From contig NZ_JAPKFL010000030.1 in NCBI RefSeq assembly GCF_026262575.1, positions 1-64,000 of the forward strand: a DNA stretch of 64,000 nucleotides, written 5' to 3'. Positions 16,145 through 22,392 of this stretch are shown here, in pieces. This stretch comes from Streptomyces marinisediminis. GTDB lineage: Bacteria; Actinomycetota; Actinomycetes; Streptomycetales; Streptomycetaceae. Every line of letters begins with the position of its first letter. Positions within the stretch are counted from its first letter, which is position 1. Position numbers and translations under genes: made by a program. The notes beneath the pieces are model-generated. The model was not told the DNA's origin. It saw only the letters and a list, made by a program, of their open reading frames with translations, and did not search any database.

Positions 16145-16999
16145 ATGTGGACTGGGGACGTCGTCGGGTCGGTGGCGGAGAACGAGCGGGAACCGGACCC
16201 GTCGGACAGTCTGCGGACGTTCGGCGCGGTCGTCCAGGCCCTGCGCGAGCACGCGGGGCTCAGCCGCGCGGATTTCGCCGCGCGGGTCCGGTTCTCCAGG
16301 CACACGGTGGAGTCCGTGGAACTGGGCCGCCGCATGCCGGACGATCAGTTCGTCGAACGAGCCGAGGCCGCCCTCGGCGACACCGGCGCCCTGCGGCGGG
16401 CCTCCCGCCATCTGACGCGCGGCGAGCCCGGGCTCGCCGCCTGGTTCCGCCGCTGGGCCCGCCTGGAACGGGAGGCGGTCAGCCTGTGCACGTACGAGTG
16501 CCGACTGGTACCGGGGCTGCTGCAGTCGGAGGGGTATGCGCGGGCGGTGTTCGACAACAGCATCCCGCTACTAACGGACGCACAGCTTGAGGCGCAGGTG
16601 ACCGCTCGTCTTGAACGGCAGAAGATGCTGTGGGAGCGCACGCACGTTCCGTTCAGCTTCATTGTGGAGCAGTCCGTCTTCCACCGCAGGCTCGGCGGCG
16701 AGGAAGTGCGGCGTAGCGTGATTGACCACGTGCTGGACCAGACGATGCCGCGCAACGTGACGCTCCAGCTCGTCCCACTGGACGCCGAGTACCACGCATG
16801 CCTGGATGGACCGGTGCGACTACTGGAGAAGCCGGACGGCCGCCGCAGCGCGTACTCGGAAGGTCAACAGAACGGGCGGCTGATCCTCGACGCGAAAGAG
16901 GTGACTCTCCTGCATCAGCGGTATGACACACTGCGCTCGCAGGCCCTGCCGCCCAAGGAATCGCGAAACCTGTTGGAGCGTCTGCGAGGAGAGCTGTGA
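16145..16999 (+). CDS. Xre-family regulator with DUF5753 (Scr1/WhiJ type)
   Basis: 284-aa DNA-binding protein. Helix-turn-helix at about 26-76 (FGAVVQALREHAGLSRADFAAR, SRHTVESVELGRRMP) and a DUF5753/Scr1 domain at about 95-275 (ECRLVPGLLQSEGYARAVF, FIVEQSVFHRRLGG, NVTLQLVPL, GPVRLLEKP). These regulators are encoded with DUF397 proteins in many Streptomyces loci and have been described as developmental switches or as toxin-antitoxin-like pairs. ATG at 16145 is chosen, with GAAGGGG about nine bases upstream. The stop overlaps the DUF397 start (GTGA). Codon use is looser than in its neighbours (e.g. consecutive CTA codons near 16567), hinting at different ancestry. Its 3' end has two decayed copies downstream. 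Confidence 0.9.
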   Translation: MWTGDVVGSVAENEREPDPSDSLRTFGAVVQALREHAGLSRADFAARVRFSRHTVESVELGRRMPDDQFVERAEAALGDTGALRRASRHLTRGEPGLAAWFRRWARLEREAVSLCTYECRLVPGLLQSEGYARAVFDNSIPLLTDAQLEAQVTARLERQKMLWERTHVPFSFIVEQSVFHRRLGGEEVRRSVIDHVLDQTMPRNVTLQLVPLDAEYHACLDGPVRLLEKPDGRRSAYSEGQQNGRLILDAKEVTLLHQRYDTLRSQALPPKESRNLLERLRGEL

Positions 17000-17181
17000 G
17001 CAAAAGCGAACTGACCTGGTTCAAGTCCAGCCACAGCAGCGCTCAGGGGGACGACTGCGTAGAGGTGGCGGCGACGGAGGAGTCCGTCCACGTACGGGAC
17101 TCCAAGGACGTATCCCGCCCCGCCCTCTCAGTCGGACATGACGGGTGGACCCGGTTCGTCAGCTTCGTCGGCGGCCCATGA
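16996..17181 (+). CDS. DUF397 domain protein, copy 1
   Basis: 61-aa DUF397 protein with the family blocks WFKSSHS (8-14), CVEVA (21-25), VHVRDSKD (31-38) and the C-terminal WTRFVSFV. It is translationally coupled to the Xre gene (GTG start within its stop). DUF397 proteins are small partners of DUF5753-type Xre regulators; a toxin-like role on overproduction has been proposed in S. coelicolor. This is the only one of the three local copies that still has an intact regulator in front of it. The C-terminal half and the downstream hairpin are almost identical in DNA to copy 2. Confidence 0.9.
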   Translation: MSKSELTWFKSSHSSAQGDDCVEVAATEESVHVRDSKDVSRPALSVGHDGWTRFVSFVGGP

Positions 17182-17186
17182 CCGTG

Positions 17187-17208
17187 CCCGCCGTCACCGG
17201 ACGGCGGG
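17187..17208 (+). terminator. Terminator hairpin after DUF397 copy 1
   Basis: CCCGCCGTC (17187-17195), loop ACCG, GACGGCGGG (17200-17208), five bases after the stop. The same hairpin follows copies 2 and 3. Confidence 0.75.
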
Positions 17209-17514
17209 CCAACCGCACCACAGGAGCCACACGAAGGCCCACGAGACGCTGGCCCAAGTACTGGAGACCACTGCCCGCAGCAACGCGACGCTGCAGATTC
17301 TGCACGCGCCCCCCGGACGAGCCGATACGCCTCCTCGAAGATCCGCAAGACCACCAGTACGCGTACTCCGAAGACCAACAGAACAGGCGACCTCACAGCG
17401 GCCGAAAGAGGCCAGCCCGCTTCATCAGCGCTATGACACACTGCGCTCGCAAGCCCTGCCACACAAGGACTCGCGAGGCTTGTCGGAGCAACTGCGAGGA
17501 GAGGTACGGAAACG
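17209..17514 (+). pseudogene. Decayed C-terminal part of an Xre/DUF5753 gene (A)
   Basis: Pieces of a DUF5753 C-terminus remain in different frames. LAQVLETTARSNATLQ is read around 17241-17290. PIRLLEDPQDHQYAYSEDQQN is in another frame (about 17319-17385), matching PVRLLEKP and AYSEGQQN of the intact regulator. LHQRYDTLRSQALP and LSEQLRGEV are back in the first frame up to the next DUF397 gene. At least two frameshifts are therefore needed. The N-terminal helix-turn-helix half is absent. The order mirrors the intact gene, so it is a truncated duplicate or a relic of a paralogue. Confidence 0.85.
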
Positions 17515-17691
17515 ATGGAACTGGCCTGGTTCAAGTCCAGCCACAGCGGAACCCAGGGGGACGACTGCGTAGAGGTGGCGGCGACGGAGGAGTCCGTCCA
17601 CGTACGGGACTCCAAGGACGTATCCCGCCCCGCCCTCTCAGTCGGACGAGACGGGTGGACCCGGTTCGTCAGCTTCGTCGGCGGCCCATGA
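17515..17691 (+). CDS. DUF397 domain protein, copy 2
   Basis: 58-aa DUF397 protein, MELAWFKSSHSGTQGDD then CVEVAATEE, ending VSFVGGP. From its fifth residue onward it nearly equals copy 1: 187 of 189 bases are the same between 17044-17232 and 17554-17742, the two differences changing HD to RD. The start is ATG at 17515; GAGGAGAGG about 8-15 bases upstream, inherited from the end of the regulator gene, can serve as ribosome binding site. No intact regulator precedes it, so it is an orphan. It may be expressed by read-through, if at all. Confidence 0.8.
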   Translation: MELAWFKSSHSGTQGDDCVEVAATEESVHVRDSKDVSRPALSVGRDGWTRFVSFVGGP

Positions 17692-17696
17692 CCGTG

Positions 17697-17718
17697 CCCG
17701 CCGTCACCGGACGGCGGG
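17697..17718 (+). terminator. Terminator hairpin after DUF397 copy 2
   Basis: Same 9-bp stem and ACCG loop as after copy 1, exactly 510 bp further on. Confidence 0.7.
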
Positions 17719-18031
17719 CCAACCGCACCACAGGAGCCACACCAAGGGTCACGACACGCCTGCCCGTGTACGGGAGAGCGGTGCTGGCCTCAACGTGACG
17801 TCGCGGGTGGTCCAGTAGAGGCCCCTTACACGCTGCCCCGGACGAGCCGATACGCCTCCCCGGAGATACGGAAGACCACCCGTACGCGTACTCCGAAGAC
17901 CAACGGAACAGGCCACCTGACAGCGGCCGAAAGAAGCCAGCCCACTTCGTCAGCGCTATGACACACTGCGCTCACAGGACCTGCCACCCGAGGAACCGTG
18001 GGACCTGCTGAAGCGTCTGCGAGGAGCGCTT
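17719..18031 (+). pseudogene. Decayed C-terminal part of an Xre/DUF5753 gene (B)
   Basis: A second relic: DEPIRLPGDTEDHPYAYSEDQRN is read from about 17842 to 17910. After a frameshift, RYDTLRSQDLPPEEPWDLLKRLRGAL runs into the third DUF397 start. Fragment A and fragment B share the changed words YAYSEDQ and the CGGCCGAAAGA stretch, so they are closer to each other than to the intact regulator; one was probably copied from the other. Confidence 0.85.
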
Positions 18032-18217
18032 GTGAGCAAGAGGGAACTGGCCTGGTTCACGTCCAGCCACAGCGGCAGCCAAGGGGACGACTGCGTAGAG
18101 GTGGCGGCGGCCGAGGAGTCCGTCCACGTACGGGACTCCAAGGACGTATCCCGCCCCGCCCTCTCAGTCGGACGAGACGGGTGGACCCGGTTCGTCAGCT
18201 TCGTCGGCGACCGATGA
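18032..18217 (+). CDS. DUF397 domain protein, copy 3
   Basis: 61-aa DUF397 protein, MSKRELAWFTSSHSGSQGDD then CVEVAAAEE, ending VSFVGDR. The GTG start is at 18032, and GCGAGGAGCG lies about 8-15 bases upstream. The C-terminal 28 residues equal those of copy 2 except for the last few. Like copy 2 it lacks an intact cognate regulator. The family hallmarks are all kept, which suggests selection or very recent duplication. Confidence 0.8.
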   Translation: MSKRELAWFTSSHSGSQGDDCVEVAAAEESVHVRDSKDVSRPALSVGRDGWTRFVSFVGDR

Positions 18218-18222
18218 CCGTG

Positions 18223-18244
18223 CCCGCCGTCACCGGACGGCGGG
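18223..18244 (+). terminator. Terminator hairpin after DUF397 copy 3
   Basis: Third copy of the CCCGCCGTC / GACGGCGGG hairpin. Sequence similarity to the repeat ends right after it. Confidence 0.7.
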
Positions 18245-18375
18245 CCGGACCGGGGAGCAGCAGGCTGGTGTAGCCCTTGCGCTCCAGCTCGTTGCGCCTG
18301 GCGACATCCTGCGGGTTGTCGTACGAGCCTTCCGGCACGGGCGAGCCGGTGCCGTCCGCTGGTCGGCCGAGGCGT
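18245..18375 (-). pseudogene. Unassigned coding-like remnant
   Basis: Read on the minus strand, a stretch from about 18345 down to 18245 gives GSYDNPQDVARRNELERKGY followed by TSLLLPGPA, with charged residues and mostly G/C third positions typical of real coding DNA. There is no start codon in a sensible place, and it runs into the DUF397 hairpin without a family match I know. It may be the 3' remnant of a gene cut off when the DUF397 array inserted or expanded. Confidence 0.3.
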
Positions 18376-18492
18376 TCACGGGGCGGCGAGGGAGGCGATG
18401 ACGCCGATCACGACGCAGACGCCGATCATGGCGCCGAAGACGAGGAGCAGCTTCTTCTGGCCGTTGCCTGGATTGGGTTCGAGCACTGGCAT
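18376..18492 (-). CDS. SGM_5486-type transporter-associated micro-protein
   Basis: 38-aa protein: MPVLEPNPGNGQKKLL, then a single hydrophobic segment (about residues 14-36, LLLVFGAMIGVCVVIGVIAS) and the end LAAP. I recognise it as the short family annotated in Streptomyces as SGM_5486 transporter-associated protein. It lies 16 bp downstream of the MFS gene on the same strand, with GGGAG about nine bases before its ATG, so it is co-transcribed. A role as a small subunit or stabiliser of the transporter is inference from this conserved neighbourhood. Confidence 0.8.
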   Translation of the reverse strand: MPVLEPNPGNGQKKLLLVFGAMIGVCVVIGVIASLAAP

Positions 18493-18508
18493 GGGCCCAG
18501 TCTCCCAC

Positions 18509-19783
18509 TCACTCGCCGTCCTCGACGCAGCGGTCGCGCCCGGCCAGCACGCCCACGCCGATCTGCACGGCCATGAGCGTGGCCAGCAGCGCCAGCGGGG
18601 CCCGCCAGTCGCCGCTGAGGCCGTGCAGGACGCCGACGAGCAGCGGGCCGGGGATGGAGATCAGGTAGCCGGTGCCCTGCACGAAGGCGGAGAGCTGGCC
18701 GACGCCGACGCTGGTGCGCGAGCGCATGCCGATCATGGTGAGCACCAGCGGGAAGGCGCAGTTGGAGACGCCCAGCAGCAGCGCCCACGCCCACGCTCCG
18801 GCCGCAGGGGCGAGCCAGAGCCCGGCGTAGGCGCTCAGTCCGCACGCGCCCAGCACGAGCACCAGGGGGCCCTGGTGGCGCAGCCGGGCGGCGACGCGGG
18901 GCAGCACGAAGGACAGGGGTATGCCCATGCCCATGGAGACGGCGAGCAGCACCCCGGCGGTGGACGCCGACAGCCCGGCGTCGCGGAAGATCTGCGGCAG
19001 CCAGCCGAGCGTCACGTAGGCGGCGGTGGCCTGGAGGCCGAAGAAGCAGCCCAGCGCCCAGGCGATGCGGGAGCGGGTGATGCGCAGCGGCGCGACGGGG
19101 GCCGCGCCGGGCGCGGGGCGCGCCGGGCCGCGGGCGTCGCGGTCGCGGACGAGGACGACGGCCCAGGGCAGCACGGCCAGCGCCCCGAGCAGGGCCCACA
19201 TGCCCAGGCCGGTGCGCCAGCCGCCGCCGACGGCCCGGGCCGCGGGCACGGTCAGGGCGGCCGCGGCGGCGGTGCCCAGGGCCAGGGCCATGGAGTACAG
19301 GCCGGTCATGCCGCCGACGCGGTCGGGGAACCAGCGCTTGACGATGACGGGCATCAGCACGTTGCTCACCGCGATGCCCGCGAGGGCGAGCGCGCTGGTG
19401 AGCAGGAACACGGCCGTGCTCCCGGCCAGCGGGCGCAGCGCGAGCCCCGCGGTGACGGCCACCATGCCGCCCAGGACGACGGCGGCCGGGCCCAGGCGGC
19501 GTGCCAGGCGCGGGGCGAGGCTGCCGAAGACGGCGAAGCACAGCGCGGGCACGGAGGTGAGCAGACCGGCGACGGTGCCGCTCATGCCGAGCGCGGCGCG
19601 CACCTCCTCCAGCACCGGGCCGAGGCCGGAGACGGCCGGTCGCAGGTTCAGCGCGGCCAGGACCAGGCCGGCGGCGACGAGCGGCAGCGTCCACCGGGCC
19701 CGTCCCGCGGCGCGCGGCGGCGCGGCGGTGGGGGCCGTGGGGGCGGATGCGGTGTCGAGCGCGAGCCGGTCTTCCTGAGCCAT
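18509..19783 (-). CDS. MFS transporter, CynX/NimT type
   Basis: 424-aa major-facilitator protein with about 12 membrane segments. N-terminal half: LNLRPAVSGLGPVL, the loop RLARRLGPAAVVLGG, RWFPDRVGGMTGLYSMALALGTA. The second half starts near ITRSRIAWALGCFFGLQATAAYVTLGWLPQ. The words and layout fit the CynX/NimT (cyanate, nitroimidazole, 2-nitro compound) subfamily of uptake or export carriers; the substrate here is unknown. ATG at 19783 is chosen because TATGAT lies seven bases upstream, giving a leaderless message; in-frame ATGs at 19792 and 19795 are alternatives. The divergent GntR/FCD regulator probably controls it. Confidence 0.9.
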   Translation of the reverse strand: MAQEDRLALDTASAPTAPTAAPPRAAGRARWTLPLVAAGLVLAALNLRPAVSGLGPVLEEVRAALGMSGTVAGLLTSVPALCFAVFGSLAPRLARRLGPAAVVLGGMVAVTAGLALRPLAGSTAVFLLTSALALAGIAVSNVLMPVIVKRWFPDRVGGMTGLYSMALALGTAAAAALTVPAARAVGGGWRTGLGMWALLGALAVLPWAVVLVRDRDARGPARPAPGAAPVAPLRITRSRIAWALGCFFGLQATAAYVTLGWLPQIFRDAGLSASTAGVLLAVSMGMGIPLSFVLPRVAARLRHQGPLVLVLGACGLSAYAGLWLAPAAGAWAWALLLGVSNCAFPLVLTMIGMRSRTSVGVGQLSAFVQGTGYLISIPGPLLVGVLHGLSGDWRAPLALLATLMAVQIGVGVLAGRDRCVEDGE

Positions 19784-19820
19784 GCGGCCCATCATAGAAT
19801 CATGGGATGAATGCTTGGAA
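19772..19820. promoter_or_regulatory. Overlapping divergent promoters, MFS / GntR-FCD regulator
   Basis: Minus strand: TATGAT at 19796-19791, seven bases before the MFS ATG, with TTCCAA 18 bases upstream (19820-19815). Plus strand: TAGAAT at 19795-19800, with TTCCTG 17 bases upstream (19772-19777). The two -10 elements overlap by two bases. TCATGGGATGA at 19800-19810, a short palindrome, is a possible regulator half-site pair. Confidence 0.55.
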
Positions 19821-19844
19821 CGCCGCTCCCCCGGCGGGAGCGCC

Positions 19845-20513
19845 ATGCCCTTGACCTCGCCCCGGCGTTCGGCCCTCGTCGAGCAGGTGATCGACACCCT
19901 GCGGAACCAGATCACCTCCGGCGAGTGGCCGGTGGGCTCGCGCATTCCGACCGAGCCCGAGCTCGTCGAGCGGCTCCAGGTGGCCCGGAACACGCTGCGC
20001 GAGGCGATCCGGGCGCTGGCGCACAACGGTCTGCTGGACATCCGGCAGGGCTCGGGTACCTACGTGGTGGCCACCAGCGAACTGGCCGGCGTCATGCACC
20101 GCAGGTTCGCGCGGGCCGAGCCCCGGCACGTCGCGGAGCTGCGCTCGACGCTGGAGGCCGAGGGCGCGCGGCTGGCCGCCCGGCGGCGCACCGAGGAGGA
20201 CGTGCGGCAGTTGGCGGCGCTGCTGGAGCGCCGCGAGGAGGCGTGGGCCTCGGGCGAGGTGGAGCGGTTCGTGCAGGCGGACGCCACGCTGCACCTGGCG
20301 GTGGTGCGGGCCTCGCACAACGAGGTGCTGACCGCGCTCTACGCGGACCTGGGCGCGGTGCTGCGCGAGCACCTGCGCTTCGACGTGGGCGCCGAGCTGC
20401 GCGCGGAGGACCACCTGGACCACTCGCGCATGATCCGGGCCATCCGCGACGGCGACGCGGCGACGGCCGCGCGCGAGGCCGCGTCGTACACGGCCGTGTG
20501 CCGCGCGGGGTGA
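19845..20513 (+). CDS. GntR-family transcriptional regulator, FadR/FCD subgroup
   Basis: 222-aa regulator. Winged helix at about 8-75 (LVEQVIDTLRNQITSGEWPVG, IPTEPELVERLQVARNTLREAIRAL, IRQGSGTYV) and an all-helical FCD ligand domain at about 85-215 with HLAVVRASHN and histidines that usually bind a metal in this family (e.g. in EDHLDHSRM). Such regulators respond to small carboxylates or similar molecules. ATG at 19845 has GGGAG four bases upstream. It is divergent from the MFS gene with shared promoter DNA, so it is most likely the local regulator. Confidence 0.9.
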   Translation: MPLTSPRRSALVEQVIDTLRNQITSGEWPVGSRIPTEPELVERLQVARNTLREAIRALAHNGLLDIRQGSGTYVVATSELAGVMHRRFARAEPRHVAELRSTLEAEGARLAARRRTEEDVRQLAALLERREEAWASGEVERFVQADATLHLAVVRASHNEVLTALYADLGAVLREHLRFDVGAELRAEDHLDHSRMIRAIRDGDAATAAREAASYTAVCRAG

Positions 20514-20586
20514 CGCCTGCCCGGCGCCGGCCCGGGCGGTTCCCGGGGCGCCCCCGGAACGTCCCGGCGCCACCCGGGCACGCCGC

Positions 20587-20617
20587 GGCGGGGTCCGGCC
20601 GGTGGCCGGGCCCCGCC
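20587..20617. terminator. Bidirectional terminator, GntR / fabI
   Basis: 14-bp stem GGCGGGGTCCGGCC (20587-20600) with GGCCGGGCCCCGCC (20604-20617), 3-nt loop, one T-G wobble. Confidence 0.7.
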
Positions 20618-20660
20618 GGGCGGCGTCCTCCGCCGGGCCGGTGCGCGCCGGGTCGGCGCG

Positions 20661-21440
20661 TCAGGCGCCCATCATGTGGACGCCGCCGTCGACGTGCACG
20701 ATCTCGCCGGTGGTCTTGGGGAACCAGTCCGAGAGCAGGGCGACGACGCCGCGGGCGGCCGGCTCGGGGTCGCTGAGGTCCCAGTCGATCGGGGCGCGGG
20801 TGTTCCACACCTCCGCCAGCTCCTCGAAGCCGGGGATCGACTTCGCGGCCATGGACTTGATCGGCCCGGCCGAGACCAGGTTGCAGCGGATGTTCTTCTC
20901 GCCCAGGTCGCGGGCGAGGTAGCGGGAGGTCGACTCCAGGGCGGCCTTGGCCACGCCCATCCAGTCGTACTTGGGCCAGGCCACCTGGGCGTCGAAGTCC
21001 ATGCCGACGACCGCGCCACCGCGCCGCTCCAGCAGCGGCAGCAGCGCCATGGTCAGCGACTTCAGCGAGTACGCCGAGACCTCGACGGCGGTGGCCACCG
21101 ACTCCCAGCCGGTGTGCAGGAAGTTGCCGCCCAGGGCGTCCTGCGGGGCGAAGCCGATGGAGTGCACGACGCCGTCCAGGCCCACGCCGTCGCCCAGGTG
21201 CTCGGCGACGCGGTCGGCCAGGGTGTCCAGGTGCTCGGCGTTCTGCACGTCCAGCTCGATGACGGGCGCCTCCTTGGGCAGCCGCCTGGCGATGCGCTGC
21301 ACCAGCGACAGGCGCCCGAAGCCGGTGAGGACGACCTCGGCGCCCTCCTCCTGGGCGAGCCGGGCGACGTGGAAGGCGATCGAGGCGTCGGTCAGCACTC
21401 CGGTGACCAGGACGCGCTTGCCGGCGAGAAGTCCACTCAT
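20661..21440 (-). CDS. fabI: Enoyl-ACP reductase FabI/InhA
   Basis: 259-aa NADH-dependent enoyl-[acyl-carrier-protein] reductase, last step of each fatty-acid elongation round. It is close to the InhA form: S94 in VHSIGF, Y158 and K165 in YDWMGVAKAALES, at exactly the residue numbers of mycobacterial InhA. Other markers are GVLTDASIAFHVA at the cofactor end, KSIPGFEEL and HVDGGVHMMGA. It is the second gene of the fabG-fabI operon, five bases after the fabG stop, and the pairing with fabG matches the mabA-inhA operon. It acts in the cytoplasm with ACP-bound substrates. Confidence 0.96.
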   Translation of the reverse strand: MSGLLAGKRVLVTGVLTDASIAFHVARLAQEEGAEVVLTGFGRLSLVQRIARRLPKEAPVIELDVQNAEHLDTLADRVAEHLGDGVGLDGVVHSIGFAPQDALGGNFLHTGWESVATAVEVSAYSLKSLTMALLPLLERRGGAVVGMDFDAQVAWPKYDWMGVAKAALESTSRYLARDLGEKNIRCNLVSAGPIKSMAAKSIPGFEELAEVWNTRAPIDWDLSDPEPAARGVVALLSDWFPKTTGEIVHVDGGVHMMGA

Positions 21441-21445
21441 AGCGT

Positions 21446-22150
21446 TCAGTGCCCCATGCCCAATCCGCCGTCAACGGGGATGACGGCTCCAGTGATGTAC
21501 GCGGCCTCCGCGGAGGCCAGGAAGCGCACCGCGGCGGCGACCTCGGCCGGCTCGGCGTACCGGCCCAGCGGCACCTGGCCGGTGATGTTCGCGCGCTGCT
21601 CGTCGGTGAGCGCCCGGGTCATGTCGGTGTCGACGAAACCCGGCGCGACGACGTTGCAGGTGATGTTGCGCGAGCCGAGTTCCCGGGCGAGGGAGCGGGC
21701 GAAGCCCACCAGGCCGGCCTTGGAGGCGGCGTAGTTGGCCTGCCCGGCCGAGCCCAGCAGGCCCACGACCGAGGAGATGAGCACGACGCGGCCACTGCGG
21801 GCCCGCAGCATGCCCCGGGTGGCGCGCTTCACGACGCGGAAGGTGCCGGTGAGGTTGGTCTCCAGCACGGTGGCGAAGTCCTCTTCGGACATGCGCAGCA
21901 GGAGCTGGTCGCGGGTGACGCCGGCGTTGGCGACGAGGACCTGGACCGGGCCCTGCTTCTCCTCGATCTCCTTGTACGCCTGCTCCACCTGCTCGGGGTC
22001 GGTGATGTCGCACTTGACGGCGAGGAAACCGGCCGGCGGCTCGCCCGAACGGTAGGTGATGGCGACCTGGTCACCCGCGTCGGCGAGCGCGCGGGCGATG
22101 GCCAGGCCGATGCCGCGGTTGCCTCCGGTGACGAGAACCGAGCGGCTCAA
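21446..22150 (-). CDS. fabG: 3-oxoacyl-ACP reductase FabG
   Basis: 234-aa short-chain dehydrogenase, NADPH-dependent beta-ketoacyl-ACP reductase of type II fatty-acid synthesis. It shows the cofactor motif TGGNRGIG (8-15), NAG (75-77), and the catalytic S127, Y140 and K144 in ISSVVGLLGSAGQANYAASK. The C-terminal end has PVDGGLGMGH. The start is an unusual TTG at 22150, supported by GGGAG nine bases upstream and by the conserved start MSRSVLVTGGN; no ATG or GTG gives a better fit. It is first in the operon with fabI. Confidence 0.95.
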   Translation of the reverse strand: MSRSVLVTGGNRGIGLAIARALADAGDQVAITYRSGEPPAGFLAVKCDITDPEQVEQAYKEIEEKQGPVQVLVANAGVTRDQLLLRMSEEDFATVLETNLTGTFRVVKRATRGMLRARSGRVVLISSVVGLLGSAGQANYAASKAGLVGFARSLARELGSRNITCNVVAPGFVDTDMTRALTDEQRANITGQVPLGRYAEPAEVAAAVRFLASAEAAYITGAVIPVDGGLGMGH

Positions 22151-22392
22151 GGGACCACACTCCCATTTCTTTCGGATCAGCCGAGCCGCGTCGTGCTGTG
22201 CTGCGTGCCGGCTGTCGTGCTGTGTCGGTGCACCCAGCAAACTATCGGTCCGGCCGCCGCCCGCCCGACTCGGGCGCCCACAGGGGGCCCGGCGGCGCGC
22301 TGTCGGGTCCCTACAGAACGCCGCGCGGAAAGCACCGTGCGGATCGGCGGCCCAGCAGGCATGATCGGATGCCGAAACCACGGGAGGTCGTC
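22151..22392. promoter_or_regulatory. Divergent region, fabG / tldD
   Basis: About 240 bp without a gene. The part next to fabG (22160-22240, with TTTCTTTCGGATC and GTGCTGTGCTGCG) is A/T-richer and likely holds the fab operon promoter. GTCGTGCTGTG-type words occur twice. No clear hexamer pair. Confidence 0.35.

Noticed and set aside
17138..17572. 144-codon frame through relic A into DUF397 copy 2
   Set aside because: It joins pieces of a broken regulator with out-of-frame DNA. The homologous pieces lie in two frames, so it is a pseudogene, not a new protein.
17187..18244. The three identical hairpins as attachment sites or a mobile-element terminal repeat
   Set aside because: Each sits directly after a DUF397 stop codon as part of a larger duplicated unit; there is no integrase and no flanking target duplication, so terminator plus tandem duplication is the simpler reading.
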